In this document: one piece after another, positions 1 to 7,409 of the stretch
Numbering within the stretch: position 1 is the stretch's first letter
How the letters are laid out: the number at the start of each line of letters is the position of its first letter
Assembly: GCA_031411235.1 (NCBI GenBank)
Contig: JANOAR010000052.1
Span: forward strand, 17,876 to 81,875
DNA length: 64,000 bases
Direction: 5' to 3'
Origin: JANOAR01 sp031411235
GTDB taxonomy: Bacteria; Verrucomicrobiota; Verrucomicrobiia; Verrucomicrobiales; Verrucomicrobiaceae
Notes under the pieces: generated by a model
The model's input: only the letters and a program-made list of their open reading frames with translations
Databases searched by the model: none
Told to the model about the DNA's origin: nothing
Translations under genes and position numbers: made by a program

Positions 1-1842
1 GCCACCGTCGGCATCAGTCGCTTGAAGGGTGAGAAGCACGGAAGGACGCCCGACGGGGGCGAGCGGGATGACGGCTTTGCCACGCGTATTGAGTTGCGAT
101 TTGAAAGGCAAGGTCTGGCCGACAATCGAGAGCTTTCCGGTGATTGCGCCAGTGCGGCTGATGGTGGCGAAGCAATTCGCGGAACGCGCGGAGTTGTTGT
201 ATGCCAGTCTCGCGTTCATTCGGCCTGCGACAGGCAGGTATGGATCATTGTCCTCAATAATAACGTCGAAGGAGATGGGCGGTGAGGTGCTGAGCATGAC
301 CTCAAACGTCTTGTCCGCTTCTAAGACGGAATCATCCAGAATGGACACAATCAGTTCAGCAGATTCATCGTCCGCACCGATGAAACCGGCGTTGAGATTG
401 AAATCGAATCCCTGCATTGCTTCGCTGCCCTCGCCCTGGGACATGATGAGTTCCATGCTGCTGCCTGCATGGGTGGTGCGGAGGATCGTATTGCGCGCAA
501 CACCGTCGTTCTCGGACACGCGGATGGTGCGAGATGCAAGACGGAAGCCATTGGCGGTCACGGTGCCGGGGTTCTCATCATCGACCAGGAGGAAGCTCCC
601 GCTGGAGACCGCCCCCAGGGTGGCTCCTCCTGTTGGTGTGTTGATTTCCACTCCGACGGTCTCGATGTGAGCATCCATATTACTTTCGTCAATGAGGGGG
701 ACGGATGGACTGGCAAGCCATGCCGAGTCCAATCCACCAGAGGGAGATCCGAAGGAGAGCGTCTGGTTCACAGCGGTAAAGTCTGTGCCAGCAGTGGCAG
801 TGCCGCTCGCGTTGGTGGCGAACTTGAGCGTGGCGGTGAAAGTGCCCGCGTAGCGGCGGAAGACGGTGCATGGGTGTGATGGGCGGCTTTCCGTGCTGCG
901 TCCGAGATCGCTGTCGTTGAAATAGAATTCGCCAGCAGTGTTGGCCCTGTAGTAGTTGAGTTGGAACTTGCCGGGCAGCCCCATCGCCGCTGTGCTCACG
1001 GCGATGTAATACTTCCTGCCAGCGACGGCAGTGAAAGCGAGGCGGCTATTGCTGTTCCATCCAGAATCTTCGTCCGAGCCTACCGGGGAGAGCGCTTCTG
1101 GCGACGGTTCCTCAAACACGACGATCACAGTGCGGTGAATCTCCGGCAGGTAGGTTTGGTCGTTGGTGGGCATGCCGCTGCGAAAACTGAAGTTGGTGTC
1201 CACTGTCGCAATACCGCTGAAAGACGGAGTCCAGGCATACCACACGGTGTTGGCGACAAACTGTCCATTCAATCCAGGCTCATCAACTGACACAGTGGCG
1301 AAACTATTGTCTCCTTGCACCGTGCCGCGATCACCGATGACGACTTGCGCATTGATGGGGAAGTCATTAGCAGCATTGTCGTCAGAGAGGCGGTGAATGA
1401 TATTGCACTTTCCCGTGCCCGCGATCATCAGCAGTTGCGATCTATAGTCAGCGCTGGCGGTCAAGGTCATGTTCTGGGCGGCATTGAACGCTTGTGGCGT
1501 GCCGACTTGTTTGATCCCGGTGAGTGGGTTGCCCTCATCAATCATTTCAAAAAGGCAGGCAACACCAGACACGGAGGCGTTCGAGATCGTCACCGACCAA
1601 GAGGCTCCCGGCTGGTTGACCGTGCGCGGCAGTTTATACCAGAGCGACTTGCCAGCAGCGGAGCCGTTGAGCAAGGGATCGGTGGTGGCTGCGGTAGCAA
1701 GATTGAGGTCCTGGTTCTCGATGAGCTTGTAATAGCTCTTGAGTTCCATGGCCTTGAGTGCGCTGTCATTGAGCGGAGCCGCAGCGTGTGCGCTGACGAT
1801 GCTGAGAAACATCGTGGCTAGAGTGAGTAGGTTTGTTTTCAT
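1..1842 (-). CDS. Secreted Calx-beta domain protein, C-terminus cut by window edge
   Basis: Reading the minus strand from the ATG at 1842 gives 614 codons without a stop up to position 1, so the gene continues outside the window. The N-terminus (MKTNLLTLATMFLSIVSAHA) is a clear signal peptide. Residues about 330-430 and 435-535 look like two Calx-beta modules: the second starts with VSENDG, and both end in an acidic IEDND or VDDEN type turn. A verrucomicrobial 'tGaitGkLsi' beta repeat begins near residue 550. Such proteins are exported, calcium-binding or adhesive. The start lies about 65 bp from the composite regulatory element at 1907-1941. Long open frames on the plus strand here are its shadows. 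The assignment to Calx-beta is by motif only. Confidence 0.8.
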   Translation of the reverse strand, partial: MKTNLLTLATMFLSIVSAHAAAPLNDSALKAMELKSYYKLIENQDLNLATAATTDPLLNGSAAGKSLWYKLPRTVNQPGASWSVTISNASVSGVACLFEMIDEGNPLTGIKQVGTPQAFNAAQNMTLTASADYRSQLLMIAGTGKCNIIHRLSDDNAANDFPINAQVVIGDRGTVQGDNSFATVSVDEPGLNGQFVANTVWYAWTPSFSGIATVDTNFSFRSGMPTNDQTYLPEIHRTVIVVFEEPSPEALSPVGSDEDSGWNSNSRLAFTAVAGRKYYIAVSTAAMGLPGKFQLNYYRANTAGEFYFNDSDLGRSTESRPSHPCTVFRRYAGTFTATLKFATNASGTATAGTDFTAVNQTLSFGSPSGGLDSAWLASPSVPLIDESNMDAHIETVGVEINTPTGGATLGAVSSGSFLLVDDENPGTVTANGFRLASRTIRVSENDGVARNTILRTTHAGSSMELIMSQGEGSEAMQGFDFNLNAGFIGADDESAELIVSILDDSVLEADKTFEVMLSTSPPISFDVIIEDNDPYLPVAGRMNARLAYNNSARSANCFATISRTGAITGKLSIVGQTLPFKSQLNTRGKAVIPLAPVGRPSVLLTLQATDADGG

Positions 1843-1906
1843 GATGGGATCGTGAATTGTTGTTTGAACTGACGACACGATCCTGCGCCCGATCTGCGCA
1901 TCGCGG

Positions 1907-1941
1907 TATTGGACGCAGGTGCTAGAACTTTCGTCCGATAC
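1907..1941 (-). promoter_or_regulatory. Composite regulatory element, copy A (upstream of Calx-beta gene)
   Basis: On the plus strand this reads TATTGGAC, a 12-base spacer ending in CTAGA, then ACTTTCGTCCGATA. It shares layout with copies C (5856-5888) and D (7342-7375). A second conserved block, CTGACGACACGATCCTG at 1869-1885, lies exactly 39 bp from the ATTGG block, as it does in copy C. Oriented toward the minus-strand gene, the element ends 64 bp before the start codon. It is probably an activator or operator site plus core promoter. The binding protein is not known; the LuxR-type regulator at 10855 is the obvious candidate. Confidence 0.55.
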
Positions 1942-1983
1942 AAGGGGCTGGAAGCCCCGATGTTGAATGGGAATGCTTCGCGC

Positions 1984-2003
1984 CATTGGACTTTCGTCCG
2001 ATG
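1984..2003. promoter_or_regulatory. Inverted-repeat operator-like site, copy B
   Basis: CATTGGAC and GTCCGATG flank a TTTC spacer, giving an 8-bp inverted repeat with one mismatch. The core ACTTTCGTCCGAT is identical to that of copy A. The site is 106 bp upstream of the first histidine kinase and 141 bp upstream of the Calx-beta gene, so it could serve either. It has no neighbouring CTGACGAC block and therefore resembles the bare palindrome at 10796-10817. Confidence 0.5.
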
Positions 2004-2108
2004 GTCACAGCGCTTGGTTTCGTGGACGATGGCCGCGATAAAAAGCGCCCCTGCTACTCAGGCCTGTTAGGCTAGGAGTGTTGTAATTCACCACCACATC
2101 TTGAACCA

Positions 2109-4382
2109 ATGATCTTCAATCCTCTCAGCTCCAGCAAGAATGGCTGGCCCGCTCGTTCGCATCCGTTCCGGTGGTGGAGCTGGGCGTTGATGCTGTGCCT
2201 TCTGTCATGCACTGGCCTTCACTCGCTGACAGCTCAGACGGCGGAGACGCTCACGAAGGTGAAGGCAGTGCTCGCCTTGCCACACGAAGTCGCTGAGGCG
2301 GGGACGACGAAGGTGCGGCTGCAAGGAGTAGTGGTGGAGGTAGCGGCCAAGGGGGAGGAGTTTTCGCTGCACGATGGCGACGCCTGTGTCTCCGTGATGG
2401 TGGCGGGAGAGGCGTCGGCTCCAGCGGTGGGAGACAAAGTGGAGATCGAGGGCAGCGTGTTTTCAGAACCTTTCCTCGAACGCAAGCGCACGCGCGTGAA
2501 GGCGAGCAAGCTCACCGCTCTCGGCACCGCGCCCATGCCCGAAGCCAAACCCATCGGCATTGGAGAGGCGGCAGAGTTCAAGCATCTCGACCAGTGGGTG
2601 AGCGTAGAAGGCATCGTGCTGCAAGTGCGCTCCTCCATGTCGCTCTTCACCATTCAGTTGGCGAGCGGGGGCACGTCTTGCAATGTCCTCGTCCGACAGT
2701 GGCCACGGATGGAGATCCCGCATGACTGGATCGGTGGCAGGGTGCGTGTGACCGGCATCAATCGGGCTTACCTTCCAGGCAGCAACTTCCTCTCCATCGT
2801 CGCGACGTCACAGGCGCAAGCCACGGTGCTCAAGACCGGCGTGGTTGATCCGCTGGAGGCACCGCTCACCACGGTGAGTGCCTTGAGTGACAATGCGGCG
2901 AACAAAGATGAGCGGGTGAAGCTCACGGGCACACTGCTGGGTGCGACGTCGGGCAATGTCTTCTATGCGCGCGGTGACGATGGCGGCGCTTTCGCCTTCT
3001 ACATGCTGCTTCCCATTGATGAAGACAAGAGCGGGCGCTTCTCCACGCCGATCATCATGCCGAAGTGCAATGCAGGCGATGTGGTGGAGGTGGTGGGCAT
3101 TCCCAGCCGGGTGAAGAAAGGGGTGCATCTCGACTTTGGTGTTGTCCGTGTGCTGCGCTCCGCCGCCGTGCCTGCCGCCGCCGCCACGGACATCCCCATG
3201 GTCGCCGCAGGCAAACACATTCACGATTTGGTGGAGATCGAGGGTCGTCTGCTGTCGCAAGACGATGTGCTCGTGGCTCCGGGTCGCTGGCGCACGACGA
3301 TGAAGCTGGGAGCTGACGATCAAACGGTGATCGTGTTCCTGGATGCATCGTCGCGGGGCACCGTGCCTCACTTTAACAACGACAGCCGACTGCGTGTGCG
3401 CGGTATCGTGACGGCGGCGTATTACCCGGAGATTCGTGTGTGGCTGCCAACACCGAATGATGTGCAATCGCTGGGCGTGGCCACGGAAGTGGTGACGCGC
3501 CGTTTGTGGATCGGATTGGCGATTGCCGCCGGGATCGTAGTCCTTCTGGTCGGCTGGGCGCTGATGTTGCACCGTTCGCGCCTAGCAATGAATGAACTCA
3601 ACGCCAGCCTGGAGTCGCGCGTGAGTGAGCGCACTGCTGAGCTGGCTGCTGCGAAGGACGATCTCGCGCGTGCGCTTTCCCAAGAACGTGAACTCGGCGA
3701 GATGAAATCACGATTCGTCTCACTGGTGTCGCATGAGTTTCGCACGCCGCTGGGGATCACCATGAGCGCGGTCGAAGTGCTGCGCCACTATGGTGGCAAG
3801 ATCACACCTGAGAAGCACTCGGAGCTTCATGAGGACATTCATGCCGCCACCTTGCAGATGGCCGGCCTGATGGAGCAAGTGCTTCTCCTCGGGAAAGCGG
3901 AGGCGGGTAAAATCGGCTGGCAACCCGCGCACGTTGACCTGCCGGTGCTCTGTGAAAAAATCGTGGATGAGGGGCTCTCAGCCACCCATCGCCGCTGCCC
4001 TGTAAACTTCACCGCTGAAGGAAACTTCGATGGTGCGATGGTGGATGAGTCGCTGGTGCGGCACATCATCGGCAATCTCTTGTCCAACGCCGTAAAGTAT
4101 TCAGCCGAGGGTTCGCCCGTTGAATTCACTCTGTCCCGTGAAGGCGACAAGGCGGTCTTGAAGCTGCAAGACCACGGCATCGGCATTCCGATGGCCGATC
4201 AAGCCAAGCTCTTCGACGCCTTCCATCGTGCCTCTAATGTGGGTGAGACTCCCGGCACAGGTCTCGGCCTGCTGCTGGTGAAACACTGTGTGGATCAGCA
4301 TCGTGGCACCATGCAGATGCAAACCGAAGAGGGAGTCGGCACCACCTTCACGGTGCGACTGCCGCTGGTCAGTGTGAAGTGA
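2109..4382 (+). CDS. Membrane sensor histidine kinase with repeated OB-fold-like sensor modules
   Basis: This 757-residue protein has an N-terminal signal or membrane segment (about 25-42). A periplasmic region to about residue 460 follows, built of three to four similar beta-rich modules (recurring patterns such as VRLQGVVVEV, VSVEGIVLQV, VKLTGTLLG). One transmembrane helix (about 465-487), a short coiled coil, a HisKA domain with phospho-acceptor His542 (SHEFRTPLG) and a HATPase_c domain complete it. The ATPase shows the N box NLLSNAVKYS (about 653), G1 DHGIGIP and G2 GTGLGLLLVKH. There is no receiver domain, so it must act through a separate regulator. It is paralogous to the kinase at 7410-10262 and shares regulatory elements with that locus. 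The signal sensed is unknown; the modules could bind a small ligand or polymer. Confidence 0.88.
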   Translation: MIFNPLSSSKNGWPARSHPFRWWSWALMLCLLSCTGLHSLTAQTAETLTKVKAVLALPHEVAEAGTTKVRLQGVVVEVAAKGEEFSLHDGDACVSVMVAGEASAPAVGDKVEIEGSVFSEPFLERKRTRVKASKLTALGTAPMPEAKPIGIGEAAEFKHLDQWVSVEGIVLQVRSSMSLFTIQLASGGTSCNVLVRQWPRMEIPHDWIGGRVRVTGINRAYLPGSNFLSIVATSQAQATVLKTGVVDPLEAPLTTVSALSDNAANKDERVKLTGTLLGATSGNVFYARGDDGGAFAFYMLLPIDEDKSGRFSTPIIMPKCNAGDVVEVVGIPSRVKKGVHLDFGVVRVLRSAAVPAAAATDIPMVAAGKHIHDLVEIEGRLLSQDDVLVAPGRWRTTMKLGADDQTVIVFLDASSRGTVPHFNNDSRLRVRGIVTAAYYPEIRVWLPTPNDVQSLGVATEVVTRRLWIGLAIAAGIVVLLVGWALMLHRSRLAMNELNASLESRVSERTAELAAAKDDLARALSQERELGEMKSRFVSLVSHEFRTPLGITMSAVEVLRHYGGKITPEKHSELHEDIHAATLQMAGLMEQVLLLGKAEAGKIGWQPAHVDLPVLCEKIVDEGLSATHRRCPVNFTAEGNFDGAMVDESLVRHIIGNLLSNAVKYSAEGSPVEFTLSREGDKAVLKLQDHGIGIPMADQAKLFDAFHRASNVGETPGTGLGLLLVKHCVDQHRGTMQMQTEEGVGTTFTVRLPLVSVK

Positions 4383-4392
4383 ACTCGTAGGA

Positions 4393-5202
4393 TCACGCGC
4401 CACATTCGATGCTCAGCACTTGCACGAGCTTACCCTTTTGCATCTGCCACACCTCCATGCCGCCGCCTTCATAGTAGCTACTGCGAATTAGCACCTCCAG
4501 CGTGCCGTCGCCATTCAGATCCAGCAGTCCCGCGATTTCATAAGTGTTCGGTGCCGCGTTCAGATCGGCCTTCGCATACACTTCGCCGCTCACGAGTTGC
4601 GTCTGCACCTTGGTTCCGATCACTGAGCGCAATGCAACCAATGAATAGTCGCCCGCTCGCGGTGCGCTGGGCACCTCGCTGGGAAGATAATGCGTCGCAG
4701 CGGTCAGCACTTCATCAGTGCCGTCGCCGTCGAGATCGACGCGCAGCAGTTGCGTGAGCTTCACCACGGGACGCTCAATGCCCTGGCTATTGAGCAGTGC
4801 TTTCATCGCCTGCAAATACACGTCCTGGGTGAGGCTTGCGGCAAGGCTTTGGCGAGGCATGGGATTCCACTCTGCATTCATGCCGATGGCGTGCTTACGC
4901 GTGTCGGAGTCGATCTCAGTCGAGAGCTTTTGCAGCCAGACATCCGGGCAAAGATCAGCATCGGGTGCTGCCTTGGCACCGGTGACCTTGCCTGCCTCAC
5001 CCGCGAGCGTGAAGACCCGATACGTCGTCGCGGGCGCGGACAAACGTTTGCCTGCGGCTTCGCTGGCGAGCCACTTGCCCTCGGCATGACCACCGATCAC
5101 ATAGCTCCACGGCAGCTCGATGAAGCTGGCAAAAGGTTTGTCCTCGGCAGATGCCAAGGTGCTGAGCAACAACGCCGTGAGGCTGGAGAGAAATGCGCGC
5201 AT
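4393..5202 (-). CDS. Secreted protein with calcium-loop (VCBS/EF-hand-like) repeats
   Basis: About 269 residues from the ATG at 5202; a GTG nine bases upstream is a less likely start. The N-terminus MRAFLSSLTALLLSTLASA is a signal peptide. Two loops, VDLDGDGTDEVL and LDLNGDGTLEVLI, match the DxDxDG calcium-binding pattern of FG-GAP/VCBS or dockerin-type repeats. No catalytic motif is visible. It is convergent with the kinase gene, with only 10 bp between stops. A perfect 14-bp palindrome lies 23-36 bp upstream of its ATG. Function unknown; probably periplasmic or cell-surface. Confidence 0.7.
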   Translation of the reverse strand: MRAFLSSLTALLLSTLASAEDKPFASFIELPWSYVIGGHAEGKWLASEAAGKRLSAPATTYRVFTLAGEAGKVTGAKAAPDADLCPDVWLQKLSTEIDSDTRKHAIGMNAEWNPMPRQSLAASLTQDVYLQAMKALLNSQGIERPVVKLTQLLRVDLDGDGTDEVLTAATHYLPSEVPSAPRAGDYSLVALRSVIGTKVQTQLVSGEVYAKADLNAAPNTYEIAGLLDLNGDGTLEVLIRSSYYEGGGMEVWQMQKGKLVQVLSIECGA

Positions 5203-5224
5203 GGATGTCACTAAAGATTGCTCG

Positions 5225-5238
5225 TTGCGCTAGCGCAA
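5225..5238. promoter_or_regulatory. Perfect 14-bp palindrome upstream of the calcium-loop gene
   Basis: TTGCGCTAGCGCAA reads the same on both strands and lies between the minus-strand gene starting at 5202 and the end of the DUF3592 gene. Its position suggests an operator, but it occurs once and no related copy was seen nearby. Confidence 0.25.
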
Positions 5239-5289
5239 GCAGGCAACATCGCAGACGCGAATCCGTCACGCACACCGCACGATGCAAGA

Positions 5290-5787
5290 TCAGGCAGGCG
5301 ATCCTGGGAAGAAGGGCTTGCTGCTCATACAACGGAGCCCCAGGAACAAGCACACGCTCACGAACAGAAAGCCCACACACATGGGCAACCAGAGTTGCTT
5401 GGCGGAGTAGATCTTCGCGTTCTCAGGATGTGATGGCAGGTAAACCATCGGGTGCTCGTCGCCGACCTTCGCTTCGGTGTGGAAAGTGGCGAGTGTCTTC
5501 ACTTGCAAGGTCTCCCCCTTCTTCGTGGTGAAGTCGAGATACATAAAGGTCAGCTCGCCACCGCGGCTCACAGCTTGTTTGGGGCCAAAGCCCTTCTGCT
5601 CCCACTTGGACGCCGTGCTGGTGGTGATCTTCTCCACCTTCTTCACGATGCCGGTGGAGTGCTCACCCAAGAGAGCGAGCGGAATTTCCTTCATGCACAG
5701 CGATGTGGCACCGAGCAGGGCGAGGGCGATGAGGCCGATGCCGATGAGCTTTTTGAATACGATGGCTTGGGATTTGGTGAAGGTCAT
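5290..5787 (-). CDS. DUF3592 family membrane protein
   Basis: A 165-residue protein with a transmembrane helix near residues 12-32 and another near 135-155. Between them is the beta-rich DUF3592 region, including the typical VKTLATFHTEAKVGDEHPMVYLPSHPENAKIY stretch (about residues 95-127), where YLPSHPENA is the family hallmark. The start ATG at 5787 lies 68 bp from composite regulatory element C, so it is a predicted member of the island's regulon. The molecular role of DUF3592 proteins is not established. Confidence 0.75.
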   Translation of the reverse strand: MTFTKSQAIVFKKLIGIGLIALALLGATSLCMKEIPLALLGEHSTGIVKKVEKITTSTASKWEQKGFGPKQAVSRGGELTFMYLDFTTKKGETLQVKTLATFHTEAKVGDEHPMVYLPSHPENAKIYSAKQLWLPMCVGFLFVSVCLFLGLRCMSSKPFFPGSPA

Positions 5788-5855
5788 GGGGATGCGATGG
5801 GTGCGGGGTGAAAATTGCTGACGACAGGATCATGCACTCGCTCTTCGCCGTTGGG

Positions 5856-5888
5856 TATTGGACGGAGGTTCTATGACTTTAGTCGGAT
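5856..5888 (-). promoter_or_regulatory. Composite regulatory element, copy C (upstream of DUF3592 gene)
   Basis: Plus-strand reading: TATTGGAC, then GGAGGTTCTATG, then ACTTTAGTCGGAT. The companion block CTGACGACAGGATCATG at 5818-5834 lies 39 bp from the ATTGG block, the same distance as in copy A, and matches copy A's block at 15 of 17 positions. The element lies 68 bp upstream of the DUF3592 start codon. Equal spacing in otherwise unrelated intergenic DNA is the main evidence that it is functional. Confidence 0.55.
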
Positions 5889-5903
5889 GTGCCGCAGCGG
5901 CGG

Positions 5904-7046
5904 TTACTTCTTCCGAAACGGATGCAGCAACTGGTTCAGGTAGCCGCTCGGCACGGGATGACCCCCGATGCCGTAGCCTTCTGGCCAGCGCTCATCGGGC
6001 ATGTGATGGGTGCCGAACACTTTGTCGATCACTGGGAAGTGAATCGAGAAATTGACGTCGATGGCTTCCTTCTCAAGGCCGTGGTGCCAGTGGTGGAAGC
6101 GCGGGGTGACCAGAATCTTTTCCATCCAGCGCAAGCGCCAGCCGATGTTGGCATGAACGAAGGTGGACGAGAGATACACCATGAAAATATAGATGCTGAC
6201 GGCGGTCTGATGGAAGCCGAGCATCATCATCGGAAACACCGTGGTGCCTCGCAGCGCTAGGATTTCGAGGAAGTGCATTCGCGCACCTGCCATCCAGTCC
6301 ATCGACTTGGCGGAGTGATGCACGGCGTGGAAACGCCACAGCATGGGGATGCGATGAAAGGCGCGATGAACCCAGTACTGCACGAGATCGGTGAAGAACA
6401 TGATCGCCACGACTTGGAGCAAGAGGGGCCATGAGGCCACCCAATCCCGAAAGCCGCCCCAAGGGGTTGCGGCAAAGAGCGTGCGAGCCGGGCCAAAGCT
6501 GAGCCAGGTAAGCATCTGCACCAACATGCTGCTCACGAGGTAGTAGAAGATGTCTTCACGCCACTCGGTGCGGAAGAGCGGTTGCTCGGCACGTCTGGGA
6601 AACAGAGTCTCCAGAGGGATGAAGAGCAGGCCGGTGAACAGCACATTGAGCACGAAGAAATCGAGCCCCAGATACAATGGCGTGTAGTCGCCCACCACTG
6701 GCGTGGCCATGCAGCCGCCCAGTGCAGAGGCCAGCATGGTGGCGATCATGCCCGCCACTCCGAGCGTCTTGGATTCCCGCAAGATAAGGCTCAGGGCCGC
6801 ACTGAGGAAGGCGATGAGCATCAACGACAGCAGCACGATGCGGAACCCCGGCTTGCTCAGCATGGGCGTCAGTTCGGCCATGCTAAACACGCCAGGAAAG
6901 CGCAGAGTGAGCACGAGCCCGAGTGAGCCTACGCCAAGGGCAAGCCCGAGCACCCCACTGATCCAGCCACTGCCAAACTGTTTGAGCGCAGGCGCGGATT
7001 CAAGTTCAGCGCGGATGCGTGCTCGGGATTTCTGAATGAGTTTCAT
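5904..7046 (-). CDS. Fatty acid hydroxylase / sterol desaturase family membrane protein
   Basis: A 380-residue integral membrane protein with an extra N-terminal hydrophobic region (helices at about 27-50, 68-88, 95-118, 125-145) before the di-iron hydroxylase domain. The histidine boxes are present in order: HRAFH, HAVHH, HANIG and FHHWHH. These are the iron ligands of this superfamily, which uses O2 to hydroxylate or desaturate lipids. A conserved EDIFYY segment precedes the domain. The substrate cannot be told from sequence. It lies downstream of the short reading frame at 7103-7282 and may be cotranscribed with it from the promoter carrying element D. Confidence 0.85.
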   Translation of the reverse strand: MKLIQKSRARIRAELESAPALKQFGSGWISGVLGLALGVGSLGLVLTLRFPGVFSMAELTPMLSKPGFRIVLLSLMLIAFLSAALSLILRESKTLGVAGMIATMLASALGGCMATPVVGDYTPLYLGLDFFVLNVLFTGLLFIPLETLFPRRAEQPLFRTEWREDIFYYLVSSMLVQMLTWLSFGPARTLFAATPWGGFRDWVASWPLLLQVVAIMFFTDLVQYWVHRAFHRIPMLWRFHAVHHSAKSMDWMAGARMHFLEILALRGTTVFPMMMLGFHQTAVSIYIFMVYLSSTFVHANIGWRLRWMEKILVTPRFHHWHHGLEKEAIDVNFSIHFPVIDKVFGTHHMPDERWPEGYGIGGHPVPSGYLNQLLHPFRKK

Positions 7047-7102
7047 GGTATGTGGATGGGAAGGTCAGTGCGGGAATTGATGGATCGAGATGAGCGGTCA
7101 TC

Positions 7103-7282
7103 TCACGGAGGATCAATGTACCCATCGCCATAGGAAGGTTCAAATCTCGTTTTCCGATGCAAGCCGAGAAGCTGCTCTACGATGCGCCACGCTGCTTCCA
7201 CGGCGGAAACAGGGTGAATGAGGTTGCGGATGAAGGTCATGGTGGAATTGCGAGAGAGGTAGAGGACGTGTTTGCTGTTCAT
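7103..7282 (-). CDS. Possible small protein, 59 residues, unknown
   Basis: ATG at 7282 to TGA at 7103-7105, encoding 59 residues that begin MNSKHVLYLS and end in YGDGYIDPP. Third codon positions are strongly GC-rich, like those of neighbouring genes. Its start lies 59 bp from composite element D, in the same relation that the Calx-beta and DUF3592 genes have to their elements. No family is recognised and no signal peptide or membrane helix is evident. It may instead be the leader of the desaturase-family gene 56 bp downstream. Confidence 0.4.
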   Translation of the reverse strand: MNSKHVLYLSRNSTMTFIRNLIHPVSAVEAAWRIVEQLLGLHRKTRFEPSYGDGYIDPP

Positions 7283-7341
7283 GAAGTCGTATCGTTGTTT
7301 GTCGTGACTTCGTCACCATGAGCGTGAGTTGGAATGTTGGG

Positions 7342-7375
7342 TATTGGCCTTCCGGTCTAGGACTTTCATCGGATA
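7342..7375 (-). promoter_or_regulatory. Composite regulatory element, copy D (between small ORF and second kinase)
   Basis: Plus-strand reading: TATTGGCC, spacer ending in CTAGG, then ACTTTCATCGGATA. At the 39-bp offset the sequence GTGACTTCGTCACCATG (7304-7320) partly matches the block found in copies A and C (10 of 17). The element ends 34 bp before the ATG of the second kinase on the plus strand and begins 59 bp before the small minus-strand ORF, so it may act on both. Confidence 0.5.
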
Positions 7376-7409
7376 CCGGTCGGCTTGATCCTGGGCTATT
7401 GTGTTACAC

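Noticed and set aside
29..1821. Several plus-strand open frames of 60-213 codons over the first 1.8 kb
   Set aside because: They lie opposite a continuous minus-strand gene with signal peptide and Calx-beta motifs; their products show no recognisable domains.
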